Below the pieces are notes generated by a model. The model saw only the letters and a program-made list of their open reading frames with translations. It was not told the DNA's origin and did not search any database. A program made the position numbers and the translations under genes. DNA of 36,970 nt from assembly GCA_013791995.1 (NCBI GenBank), contig VMSS01000130.1:1-36970 (forward strand), given 5' to 3'. Of the stretch, positions 18,018 through 26,628 are shown piece after piece (positions within the stretch are counted from its first letter, which is position 1; each line of letters opens with the position of its first letter). Source of the stretch: Desulfurivibrio sp. Its GTDB lineage: Bacteria; Desulfobacterota; Desulfobulbia; Desulfobulbales; Desulfurivibrionaceae.

Positions 18018-19091
18018 ATGCCGAACACTATGGATCAGGCGCTTAGTTTTCAAATCATAAAAAATAATCTGCCGGTCGGCTACTCTGTTGTTAATGCGGA
18101 AGGGGTCATCATTGAGTTCAACAAGGCAGCCGAGGAAATCACCGGGTATTCCCAGGGCGAGGTTCTCGGAAGACTTCACGCTGAATTGCTGCATGGCACC
18201 ACAGACGTCCATGCCTGTCCTTTGTTTGAAAACACCTTTGAAAAGCGACAGGGAACCGTTGCAAGCGAAACAAGGATCACCAGGAGGGATGGACAGACAA
18301 TCGATGTTCTGGTGACCACCGTACCCCTGATAGACGAACAGGGAGTTTTCTGGGGCGGCGTGGCTCTTTTCCGTGACATTACCCAGGCAAACAAGCTGAA
18401 AACGGAACGAAAAAACATGCTTTCCATGTTTGCCCATGACATGAAGAACCCCATCGTCTCATCGGCAGGCTTTATTGAGCGAATTTTAAAGGGAAAGGCC
18501 GGGGAGACAACCGACAAGCAGAGACAGCACCTGGAGGTAGTTTACGGCAATTTAAAAAACCAGGAAGAACTCATTGATGGTTTTCTCGTTTTTTCCCGGT
18601 TGGAGCACAAGGAATGTGTTCCCCAGTACACACAATTTGATCTTGCCGGACTGGTGGTTACTGCCATCCAGAACCTGGAAATTGAACTGGAGAAAAAAGC
18701 GATTTGTCTTACTTTTAACCAGAACCGAGGAGAAACCTTCCCGGTGTTTGCGGATAGCCTCTTGATCCAGCGCGTCATTTCAAACCTGATCGGGAACGCC
18801 ATCAAGTACTGTGACATCAACGGGAAAATCAACGTCTCCATTCATCGTGAAAAAGGAGGCACAACGCTGGAGGTGGCGGACAATGGTCCGGGAATAAGCG
18901 AAGAACACCTCGCCCATATCTTTGAGCCTTTTCGCCGGGGTGTTCATGACACCAAAGGCTCCGGGCTGGGACTTGCCATAGCAAAAAGCATTCTGGAATG
19001 TCATAACGGAAAAATTAGTTTTAAAAATAACCCGGAAAAAGGCGCTGTCTTCTCTGTTACATTACCGGAATCGACACCAGGGATGGAATAA
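18018..19091 (+). CDS. PAS-domain sensor histidine kinase
   Basis: PAS (VGYSVVNAEGVIIEFNKAAEEITGYSQGEVLGR), HisKA (MFAHDMKNPIVSSAGFIERIL), HATPase (NLIGNAIKYC, DNGPGISEEHLAHIFEPFRRG, GSGLGLAIAKSI). Confidence 0.92.
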   Translation: MPNTMDQALSFQIIKNNLPVGYSVVNAEGVIIEFNKAAEEITGYSQGEVLGRLHAELLHGTTDVHACPLFENTFEKRQGTVASETRITRRDGQTIDVLVTTVPLIDEQGVFWGGVALFRDITQANKLKTERKNMLSMFAHDMKNPIVSSAGFIERILKGKAGETTDKQRQHLEVVYGNLKNQEELIDGFLVFSRLEHKECVPQYTQFDLAGLVVTAIQNLEIELEKKAICLTFNQNRGETFPVFADSLLIQRVISNLIGNAIKYCDINGKINVSIHREKGGTTLEVADNGPGISEEHLAHIFEPFRRGVHDTKGSGLGLAIAKSILECHNGKISFKNNPEKGAVFSVTLPESTPGME

Positions 19092-19092
19092 G

Positions 19093-19227
19093 ATGGTGCA
19101 TTGGATGCTCCGCCATACAAGCAGCCTGCTCGACTGGCTCGCCGTTTTCCTCGTTGTTTTTCTCTTTGTCTTCCTGATCCAGTTCCTGATCAATTTCCTG
19201 AAAGGGCCTGAAGACCGGGAGGAGTGA
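19093..19227 (+). CDS. 44-aa single-pass membrane peptide next to the histidine kinase
   Basis: ATG one base after the kinase stop codon; translates to MVHWMLRHTSSLLDWLAVFLVVFLFVFLIQFLINFLKGPEDREE*; below the ORF-track cutoff. Confidence 0.6.
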   Translation: MVHWMLRHTSSLLDWLAVFLVVFLFVFLIQFLINFLKGPEDREE

Positions 19228-19449
19228 GATTCGGCAGGGGGACAGGGGCAACTGTAGGGCTTAGTAAAACCCAGCGGGGTATCCTTTTGCATCATACCCT
19301 CGTTTATTTTATGTTGCCAGGGATGGTCCTCGTTTAACATGCGTCATACAGCACCATCAAACTCCTCCATGGCCCAATCTCGTGCAGCAGGTTGACACTT
19401 GGCAGCCATACCTGTGGCGAATGAAAAAACCGATCAGGGGACAGACAAG

Positions 19450-20427
19450 ATGAAACCGTTTGAGATACACAAAAGTGAGGTTCAATCAACCATCTCGGAA
19501 CTGCAGACAATGATCGAAAAACTCCGGGTGATCGAGGAGTCTTTTCTCAGCCAGGAAGAAGCCCTGTTTGTCATTTCCGAATTTGCCTATGACTGGGAAT
19601 ATTGGCAGGATGCTGCCGGTAATTACAAGCATGTCTCCCCCTCTTGCGAAAGCATAACCGGATATACCCCCAAAGATTTTTACCAAGATCCCAACCTGCT
19701 CCAGGAAATTATTATTCCCGACGACTGGCAGCAGTGGAAAGAGCACCGGCACACCATGGCCAAGAACGGTAAAGTTGAGCCGCTGGAATTCAAGATCCGC
19801 TCACGGGATGGAGAAACAAAATGGATTCATCATGTCTGCAGAACGGTATTTAACAGCGCGGGAGAAAATATCGGTGTCCGGGGCAGCAACCGGGATATTT
19901 CCGATCTGAAAGCATTACAGGGAAAGCTCAAACATGTGGCGGACCATGACCCGCTCACCGGTCTTGCCAACAGATCGCTTTTTTTAGAACATCTCACCCA
20001 CAGCATGGCCGAGGCTGCGCGGATGGACTGGACGCTGGTCTTGGTCTATATCGACCTGGACGGCTTCAAGCAAATTAATGACACATACGGCCACGAGGCA
20101 GGCGACCATGTTCTAAAACGGGTTGCCAGAGATCTTAAAAAGAGCCTGCGCCAGGAAGACATCATCGCCAGATTCGGCGGCGATGAGTTTGTCGGCCTCT
20201 TTCATGTCAGCTCCCATGCCGATGCCGACGCCTTGAAAAAGAAAATTCTCGAGCAAATAGGCTCCGAGATTGTCTGCGATAAGTTTCAGATCAACATCCG
20301 CTTCAGCATTGGGATGAGCGTCTATCCTCATGACAGCGCCGATATCGACACGCTCTTCAAAATCGCCGATAAAGAAATGTACGCCATGAAAGTTAGAAAT
20401 AAGACTTTGCGCGAAGGTACACAGTAA
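19450..20427 (+). CDS. PAS-GGDEF diguanylate cyclase
   Basis: PAS (EYWQDAAGNYKHVSPSCESITGYTPKDFYQDPNLLQEIIIPDD), PAC (EFKIRSRDGETKWIHHVCRTVFNSAGENIGVRGSNRDISD), intact GGDEF (ARFGGDEFVGLF). ATG 19450 preferred; ORF extends to 19399. Confidence 0.9.
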   Translation: MKPFEIHKSEVQSTISELQTMIEKLRVIEESFLSQEEALFVISEFAYDWEYWQDAAGNYKHVSPSCESITGYTPKDFYQDPNLLQEIIIPDDWQQWKEHRHTMAKNGKVEPLEFKIRSRDGETKWIHHVCRTVFNSAGENIGVRGSNRDISDLKALQGKLKHVADHDPLTGLANRSLFLEHLTHSMAEAARMDWTLVLVYIDLDGFKQINDTYGHEAGDHVLKRVARDLKKSLRQEDIIARFGGDEFVGLFHVSSHADADALKKKILEQIGSEIVCDKFQINIRFSIGMSVYPHDSADIDTLFKIADKEMYAMKVRNKTLREGTQ

Positions 20428-20428
20428 G

Positions 20429-20518
20429 GATGGTGGCCGGATTCTTGCCGGAAGACCCAAAATCCTCATCAAGGACCTTTTCGAGGTCATGGGCGAAGTG
20501 CTGGCAAATCGCGATTAA
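20429..20518 (+). pseudogene. Short coding-like remnant without start
   Basis: In-frame DGGRILAGRPKILIKDLFEVMGEVLANRD* right after the GGDEF gene; no start codon or upstream portion. Confidence 0.35.
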
Positions 20519-20582
20519 CCAACCCATGAACATTCAATCCGGGTTACCATAATATCCTGACGGATTGGGGCAATAGGGCTCG

Positions 20583-20762
20583 AATCAGCCACCCGGCCAT
20601 GAGTACGATCTCAACATCAAAACCGTGCTCCGGGGGCTTGCCGACCAACAGATCTCGGCCACCGCAGCCATGACCATCAAGGAGATCGCCGCAGCCAACA
20701 ACACCTCGCCCATGGATATCTTTGAAGCGCTCCGGCAGGTGGTAGCGGAAAACCGGAATTGA
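20583..20762 (+). pseudogene. 3' remnant of a coding sequence
   Basis: Reads NQPPGHEYDLNIKTVLRGLADQQISATAAMTIKEIAAANNTSPMDIFEALRQVVAENRN*; coding-like but no plausible full-length 5' end. Confidence 0.45.
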
Positions 20763-21038
20763 ACACGCCCGGAGACTAGGTATATCCACCGATTTCCGCG
20801 CCAATTCGATATTTTTTACACGTTTTCATCCTGTTGCCTGTTGACATCCTTTTTGTAAAACGCTATTTTCCCACGTTACCATGCACTCTTACACTCGGGA
20901 AAACCGCCGTTTCCGTCAGGAGCGGGACAACACAATATAGCCATTGAACTGGCAAAAACGACATAAGGAGCCGCAACGGATTTTTTTTCCGGAGCGACTC
21001 CTAAATATACGTTTGAATCTACAGCACGGGAGAAAACA

Positions 21039-21932
21039 ATGATCAAGGTAGCAGCCATTGCGGAAAGCATCAACATCATGGGTAAAAGAAGTGGCACCGC
21101 CATGAAGGAACGGAATCCTGCCCCGGTTCAGGAGATGGCCAAAGAAGAGACCGCCGCCGGCGCCTCCTACCTGGATCTCAACATCGGCCCGGCACGCAAA
21201 GATGGAATCGAGCTGATGCCTTGGGTTGTGCAGACCGTGGAAGCGGCCAGCTCCCTGCCCCTCTGCCTGGACACCACCAACACCGATGCCATGGCTGCCG
21301 GCTTCAAGGTCGTTAAAAACCGTGAAGCTGCGATCATGAACTCCATCTCCGCCCAGCCCGAGCGGATGGAAAAGCTGATCCCGGTTGCCGCCGAGGCAGG
21401 CTGCAACGTTATCGCCCTGCTCTGGGGCCCGGACGGCATGCCCCGCGACTCCAACGAGCGCGCCGCCATGGCTGTGGACCTGATGATGGCTCTGGCCGAG
21501 GCAGGCATCCCCAATGAAAAAATGCTTTTTGACCCGATCGGCACCCCCATCACTCTGGGCGCCGACCAGATCGCTTCCGGCCTGGAGTTCATGGAAATGC
21601 TGCAGGAAATCGCTCCAGGGGCCGGTTCCACCGTTGGTCTGTCCAACGTCAGTAACGGCGTGGCCGAACACCTGCGCAAGTACCTTGACCGCACCTACCT
21701 CATCATGCTGATGAAGTACGGGATCACCACCGCCATCGTCAACTCCTACGATACCGAGCTCATGGCCATCTGCAAGGGCGAGCGCCAAGACCTGGTGGAT
21801 ATGGTCCACAACATGATGGACGGCAACGATCCCGATCCATCCGGTCTGACCGGCACCGCCATTGAGCACTATAAAACCTATAAGGTGCTGAGCGGCCAGA
21901 ACGTATTCAGTGAGTCCTGGCTGACTCTGTAA
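21039..21932 (+). CDS. acsE: Methyltetrahydrofolate:corrinoid/iron-sulfur protein methyltransferase
   Basis: 297 aa pterin-binding TIM-barrel; AAIAESINIMGKRSGTAMKERNPAPVQEMAKEETAAGASYLDLNIGPARKDGIELMPWVVQTVE...LCLDTTNTDAM. Confidence 0.85.
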   Translation: MIKVAAIAESINIMGKRSGTAMKERNPAPVQEMAKEETAAGASYLDLNIGPARKDGIELMPWVVQTVEAASSLPLCLDTTNTDAMAAGFKVVKNREAAIMNSISAQPERMEKLIPVAAEAGCNVIALLWGPDGMPRDSNERAAMAVDLMMALAEAGIPNEKMLFDPIGTPITLGADQIASGLEFMEMLQEIAPGAGSTVGLSNVSNGVAEHLRKYLDRTYLIMLMKYGITTAIVNSYDTELMAICKGERQDLVDMVHNMMDGNDPDPSGLTGTAIEHYKTYKVLSGQNVFSESWLTL

Positions 21933-21984
21933 GAAAGCGGTAGTATATAGAGGCCGCTTTCTCGAATTCGGGACGGCCTTTCTA

Positions 21985-22014
21985 AAAGAGGAGGCCGTGG
22001 CCTCCTCTTTTTTT
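21985..22014 (+). terminator. Intrinsic terminator
   Basis: AAAGAGGAGGCC-GT-GGCCTCCTCTTT perfect 12-bp stem followed by a T-run. Confidence 0.85.
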
Positions 22015-22024
22015 ATTGTAGGGA

Positions 22025-22609
22025 ATGAAAATTATGGCGGACATCCCTTCGCACCACATGATCTACGGCAGCCTGGTCGATTTTGTCACCGGCGAATCGC
22101 TGGTGGACACCGATGACGAACGCTACCGACAGAAACTGGCCCGGATGCTCGTTGAGGAAAAAGGGTTTGCCAAGACCGAGCTGGCCATGCGGCGCAGGAT
22201 TGAAACCCTGTTTGCCAAACAGTTCGTGGCCTCGAAAATCGACATTGTGGTCAACATCGCAGGACAACAGGTGATGGTGGTGCGATACGGCCCCGGCTCA
22301 CTGGTGACCCGTGAACGTGCGGCCATCGCAGCAGCCCGGGTGCTGGAGGAAAATCAGCTGATTCCTCTGGCAGTGGTGACCAACGGCGAGGATGCGGAGT
22401 TGCTGGATGTCAGAACCGGCAAGGTGCTGGAGACAGGATTGGCCTCGATCCCGACCAGAGAAGCGATTTTGGCCATGATGCCCAGCCTGGATTTCAGCCC
22501 CACTGCACAGGAGCGTCGCGAACCGGAACTGCGCATCCTCAATGCCTTTGACGTTGAGGTCTGTTGCGCCGGCACCCCCTGCGCATTGCCAGGGGCAAAA
22601 GAAGGCTGA
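22025..22609 (+). CDS. Stand-alone type I restriction enzyme R-subunit N-terminal-like (HSDR_N_2) domain protein
   Basis: MIYGSLVDFVTGESLVDTDDERYRQKLARMLVEEKGFAKTELAMRRRIE...KIDIVVNIAGQQVMVVRYGPGSLVTRERAAIAAARVLE resembles this nuclease-like family; start may be 22034. Confidence 0.7.
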   Translation: MKIMADIPSHHMIYGSLVDFVTGESLVDTDDERYRQKLARMLVEEKGFAKTELAMRRRIETLFAKQFVASKIDIVVNIAGQQVMVVRYGPGSLVTRERAAIAAARVLEENQLIPLAVVTNGEDAELLDVRTGKVLETGLASIPTREAILAMMPSLDFSPTAQERREPELRILNAFDVEVCCAGTPCALPGAKEG

Positions 22610-22685
22610 AATTTTGCCACTAACCCCACGAAAGGGCACGAAATAAAAACTCGGTTCATTCTGAAAAAAACCTGCTACGGCCCGC

Positions 22686-22716
22686 AAACCCATAAACATT
22701 TCGTGTTTATGGGTTT
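22686..22716 (+). promoter_or_regulatory. Perfect 13-bp hairpin upstream of the DAHP synthase gene
   Basis: AAACCCATAAACA-TTTCG-TGTTTATGGGTTT; 32 bp between the hairpin and the ATG at 22749. Confidence 0.6.
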
Positions 22717-22748
22717 TGTGGCACACGTTATAACCTGGAGAAAACACC

Positions 22749-24095
22749 ATGACACAGCGCCCCTGGAGCAAGACGAGCTGGCAGCAGTTCAACGCCCTGC
22801 AGCAGCCCAACTGGCCTGACAAAAAAGCGTACGAGGAGATTGTGCAGACCATCTCCCTGTTGCCCCCCCTGGTCTTTGCCGGAGAGATTCGCACCCTGAA
22901 GAAGCAGCTCGCCATGGCTGCCGAGGGCGAAGCCTTCCTGCTCCAGGGCGGCGACTGCGCCGAGGAATTTTCCATGTGCAACGCTCCTTCCATCCGGGAA
23001 CTTTTAAAGGTTATCCTGCAGATGGCGGTGATCATGAGCTACGCGGGCGGCAAGCCGGTGATCAAGGTGGGCCGCATGGCCGGACAGTATGCCAAGCCCC
23101 GCTCCGCCGACACCGAAATGGTAGACGGCATCGAGATGCCCAGCTACCGTGGCGATATGGTCAACGCCATCGACCCAACCCCCGATGCCCGGCGGCCGGA
23201 CCCGCAACGGATGCTCAAAGGATACCATCTGGCCTGCGCCACCATGAACATCCTGCGCGCCTTCACCATGGGCGGCTATGCGTCGCTTGAGCGGGTACAC
23301 TCCTGGAACAACGAATTCGTGGGCCGCTCCCCTCAGGGTCAGCTCTACGACAAGCTGGCCCGCCAGATCGACCAAGCCATCAACTTCATGCGCATCGTGG
23401 GCATCGACACCGATATCCCCCAGCTCAATCAGGCCAGCTTCTACACCTCCCACGAGGCGTTGCTTCTCGGCTACGAGCAGGCCCTGACCCGCCAGGACTC
23501 AACCACCGGCGACTGGTATGACTGCTCTGCCCATATGCTCTGGATCGGCGAACGCACCCGCCAGATCGACGGGGCACATGCGGAATTCTTCCGGGGGGTA
23601 CACAACCCCATCGGCGTCAAGATCGGACCCAGCCACGACATCGACAACGTTAAACGGCTGGTGCAGACGCTGAACCCTGAGAACGAGCCCGGACGGTTAA
23701 CGCTCATTACCCGTTTCGGCGCGAAAAAAATCGGCAACGGGTTGCCCGCTTTGGCCCGCGAGATGAAAAAAGAAGGATTCAAGCTGGTCTGGAGCTGCGA
23801 CCCCATGCACGGCAATACATACACTGCGGAAAGCGGCCACAAAACCAGGAATTTTGACGAAATCATGAGCGAAATCCGCTCGTTTTTCGAAATCCATTGG
23901 GCCGAAGGCACGGTTCCCGGCGGCATCCATTTCGAAATGACCGGGGAAAATGTCACCGAATGCACGGGCGGCGGCCGAAAGATCCTCGACCACCATCTGG
24001 CCGACAACTACCTGACCAACTGCGATCCGCGCCTCAACGCCGAACAGAGCCTGGAACTTGCCTTCCAGATCGCCGAATTGATGCGGGAGAAATAA
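22749..24095 (+). CDS. Class II 3-deoxy-7-phosphoheptulonate (DAHP) synthase
   Basis: 448 aa; LPPLVFAGEIRTLKKQLAMAAEGEAFLLQGGDCAEEF...KVGRMAGQYAKPRS...DPMHGNTY...GGIHFEMTGENVTECTGG. Confidence 0.95.
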   Translation: MTQRPWSKTSWQQFNALQQPNWPDKKAYEEIVQTISLLPPLVFAGEIRTLKKQLAMAAEGEAFLLQGGDCAEEFSMCNAPSIRELLKVILQMAVIMSYAGGKPVIKVGRMAGQYAKPRSADTEMVDGIEMPSYRGDMVNAIDPTPDARRPDPQRMLKGYHLACATMNILRAFTMGGYASLERVHSWNNEFVGRSPQGQLYDKLARQIDQAINFMRIVGIDTDIPQLNQASFYTSHEALLLGYEQALTRQDSTTGDWYDCSAHMLWIGERTRQIDGAHAEFFRGVHNPIGVKIGPSHDIDNVKRLVQTLNPENEPGRLTLITRFGAKKIGNGLPALAREMKKEGFKLVWSCDPMHGNTYTAESGHKTRNFDEIMSEIRSFFEIHWAEGTVPGGIHFEMTGENVTECTGGGRKILDHHLADNYLTNCDPRLNAEQSLELAFQIAELMREK

Positions 24096-24182
24096 AAAGA
24101 ACTTGCCCCGCACGCGCGGGAGCTGTTACACACTCTCTTTCGCGCACGCACACGAAATCGCGAACGAGAACAACATAACCAG

Positions 24183-24360
24183 ACTGGTGCCTGCCCTTTG
24201 ATACAAGCGGCGGGAGAATAGGGAAGACGGTTAAAATCCGTCACGTTGGGCCGACGCTGTGAGCGGGGACCGACGCCGCACATGCCACTGCCGTAAGGCG
24301 GGAAGGCGCGGCGAAGGGTGGAGCCGCAAGTCAGAAGACCTGCCAGTCTGGAAAAACAGG
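24183..24360 (+). ncRNA. Cobalamin (B12) riboswitch
   Basis: GGTGCC...GGGAGAATAGGGAAGACGGTTAAAATCCGTCACG...GCTGTGAGCGGGGACCGACGCCGCACATGCCACTGCC...GGGAAGGCGCGGCGAAGGGTGGAGCCGCAAGTCAGAAGACCTGCC; matches conserved cobalamin riboswitch segments including the B12 box. Confidence 0.9.
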
Positions 24361-24376
24361 AACCATCCGTCCAGAT

Positions 24377-24417
24377 AATTCCGCATCGCCGTTACCGGTG
24401 GTGCGGAATTTTTTTTT
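24377..24417 (+). terminator. Intrinsic terminator, probable riboswitch expression platform
   Basis: AATTCCGCA ... TGCGGAATT followed by T-run, between aptamer and downstream ATG. Confidence 0.8.
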
Positions 24418-24451
24418 GCCCGCGGCCGGAAGACAATAAAGGAGCATCACC

Positions 24452-25783
24452 ATGAAAACCCAACTGGAACTGGCCCGTGACGGTATCATCACCGAACCCA
24501 TGCAACAGGTGGCAACAAACGAAGGCTTTCCCGCCGAATCGATTCGCGCCCTGGTGGCCAAGGGCGAAATCGTCATCCCCTGCAACCCCAACCGGCCCGC
24601 GCAAAAAGCGGTGGGCATCGGCACCGGTCTTCGGGCCAAGGTCAACGCCTCCATCGGCACCTCCTCGGATATCGTTGATCTCGACCTCGAAACCCGTAAG
24701 GCACGGGCAGCGGAAGAGGAGCAGGCCGACACCCTGATGGAGCTTTCCACCGGCGGCGACCTTGACCACATCCGTCGCGAAGTTCTGGCCGCCACCGCGT
24801 TGCCGGTGGGCAATGTGCCCCTGTACCAGGCCTTTTCCGAGGCGAGCAAAAAATACCACAACCCCAACAAACTCGATCCGGAATACCTCTTTGAGCTGAT
24901 CGAGCGGCAGCTTAGCGACGGCATCTCCTTCATGGCAATCCACTGCGGCATCAACCGCTTCAGCATCGAACGGGTGCGCAAACAGGGCTACCGTTACGGT
25001 GGGCTGGTCTCGAAAGGCGGCACCTTCATGGTCTCGTGGATGGAGCATAACAGACAAGAAAATCCGCTCTACGAGCAGTTCGACCGGGTATGCGGACTGA
25101 TGAAAAAATATGATTCAGTGCTCTCGCTGGGCAACGGCATCCGGGCCGGGGCCATCCACGACAGCCACGACCGCGCCCAGATGGCGGAGATGATCATCAA
25201 CTGCGAGCTGGCCGAGATCGCCCGGGACCTGGGCTGCCAGGTGATGGTGGAGGGGCCGGGTCATGTGCCGCTGGATGAGATCGAAGGCAACATCATGCTG
25301 GAAAAACGGATGAGCGGCAAGGCGCCCTACTATGTGCTGGGACCGCTGCCCGCCGATACCGGCGCTGGCTACGATCATATCACCGCCGCCATCGGCGCCG
25401 CCCATTCGGTGCGCTACGGCGCGGACCTGATCTGCTACATCACCCCGGCCGAACACCTGGCCCTGCCCAATGAGGCTGATGTGCGGGAAGGGGTGCGGGC
25501 TACCCGGCTGGCGGCCCGGATCGGCGACCTGGCTCGGTATCCTGAGCGGCGTGAGCGGGAAAAACAGATGGCTATCGCCCGCCGGGACACAAACTGGGAC
25601 CGGCAGATGGAGCTGATGATGTTTCCGGAAGCGGCCCGAAAGATCCGGGAAAGCCGCTCCCCGGAGAACAGCCGGACCTGCACGATGTGCGGAGATTTCT
25701 GCGCAATGGAACGCGGCATCTCACTCTTTAAAGACGACATCCGTGGCGACAAATGCGGATGTCAGGGGGTAGTCGAAGGGTGA
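24452..25783 (+). CDS. bzaF: ThiC-family radical SAM enzyme, probable 5-hydroxybenzimidazole synthase (BzaF-like)
   Basis: ThiC-like throughout (GTGLRAKVNASIGTSSD, MEGPGHVPLDEIEGN, GPLPADTGAGYDHITAAIGAA) but preceded by a cobalamin riboswitch, not a TPP riboswitch; C-terminal cysteine motif CTMCGDFC. Confidence 0.75.
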   Translation: MKTQLELARDGIITEPMQQVATNEGFPAESIRALVAKGEIVIPCNPNRPAQKAVGIGTGLRAKVNASIGTSSDIVDLDLETRKARAAEEEQADTLMELSTGGDLDHIRREVLAATALPVGNVPLYQAFSEASKKYHNPNKLDPEYLFELIERQLSDGISFMAIHCGINRFSIERVRKQGYRYGGLVSKGGTFMVSWMEHNRQENPLYEQFDRVCGLMKKYDSVLSLGNGIRAGAIHDSHDRAQMAEMIINCELAEIARDLGCQVMVEGPGHVPLDEIEGNIMLEKRMSGKAPYYVLGPLPADTGAGYDHITAAIGAAHSVRYGADLICYITPAEHLALPNEADVREGVRATRLAARIGDLARYPERREREKQMAIARRDTNWDRQMELMMFPEAARKIRESRSPENSRTCTMCGDFCAMERGISLFKDDIRGDKCGCQGVVEG

Positions 25784-25789
25784 TGTCAT

Positions 25790-25943
25790 TAATACCGTTC
25801 ACTTACAGCGCTCCGTTGCCTTATAACGTCACCCCGGCGAAGGCCGGGGTCCAGACCCGAGTCCAGAGACTGGATTCCGGCCTTCGCCGGAATGACGAAC
25901 CGGATTTCGCACGACGGTGGCAGAGCTTAAGTGAACGGCATTA
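25790..25943. mobile_element. MITE-like element with ~16-bp terminal inverted repeats and nested palindromic repeat
   Basis: Left end TAATACCGTTCACTTA (25790-25805); right end is reverse complement of TAATGCCGTTCACTTA (25928-25943); internal arms CGTCACCCCGGCGAAGGCCGGGGTCCAG (25827-25854) and CTGGATTCCGGCCTTCGCCGGAATGACG (25870-25897). Confidence 0.6.
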
Positions 25944-25961
25944 CCTTTAGGGGCCAGATTT

Positions 25962-26555
25962 TTACAATCTGGGCGGGCCGAGCAGGATCATGTCGGCGAT
26001 GGTCTTCTTCACCTTGGGCAATTGGTCCTGCTGCTCCCCCAACAACTCCTGCTCCAGGGCGACCAGTCCCCGAAACAGGGAAGCCCGCTCCACCATGGGT
26101 ACTGCCTGCCGATCCCCCACGATCTCCTGGCAGCGGAAGCAGCCGGGAAATTTTTTGATCTGACCATTGGGATAGGTAAGACTGGAGGGCACTCCGTGCA
26201 TCCGGCAGATCATCAGCCGATGGTGGTAGAGTCCGCATCGCCCTGCTTCGTTGAGCGGGCACATGACCTGGGGCCGTTCGTCTCTGGCCAGTGCTCTTTC
26301 ACAGGCTGCACCATACTCTGCGGCTCGGTTTTCAATCTCCTTGCGACGCTCCGGTTCAAGCTCCAGGAGTCCCTGCCAGAGATAGGCCCATTCCACATAG
26401 GTATGGTGCTGAAAATAGGAATCGCAACAGTTATCCGGGCAGCCGTCGCAGGTGAAATCCAACTGGCGGGCGACTATATCGTAGGCCTTTTCCATACGGT
26501 CATACAGATCGGCTATTTTCGCGGCAAGTTCCGGTTGCAGAATCAATGCTTCCAT
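25962..26555 (-). CDS. YkgJ-family cysteine-cluster protein
   Basis: 197 aa; [15 protein letters not shown]...[25 protein letters not shown]...[10 protein letters not shown]. Confidence 0.8.
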   Translation of the reverse strand: MEALILQPELAAKIADLYDRMEKAYDIVARQLDFTCDGCPDNCCDSYFQHHTYVEWAYLWQGLLELEPERRKEIENRAAEYGAACERALARDERPQVMCPLNEAGRCGLYHHRLMICRMHGVPSSLTYPNGQIKKFPGCFRCQEIVGDRQAVPMVERASLFRGLVALEQELLGEQQDQLPKVKKTIADMILLGPPRL

Positions 26556-26628
26556 GATTGTATGTCCTCATTGTGTTGAAAAAAAGCAATCTACCCGAAA
26601 ACAACCATTCCTTCAAAGACATCCGCCC

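Noticed and set aside
24008-24283. Minus-strand ORF across the cobalamin riboswitch
   Set aside because: Overlaps the DAHP synthase 3' end and the structured riboswitch; translation shows no family features.
25753-25950. 65-aa ORF over the MITE-like element (VTPAKAGVQTRVQRLDSGLRRNDE)
   Set aside because: This translation is a familiar artefact of CCGGCGAAGGCCGG-type palindromic repeats, not a real protein.
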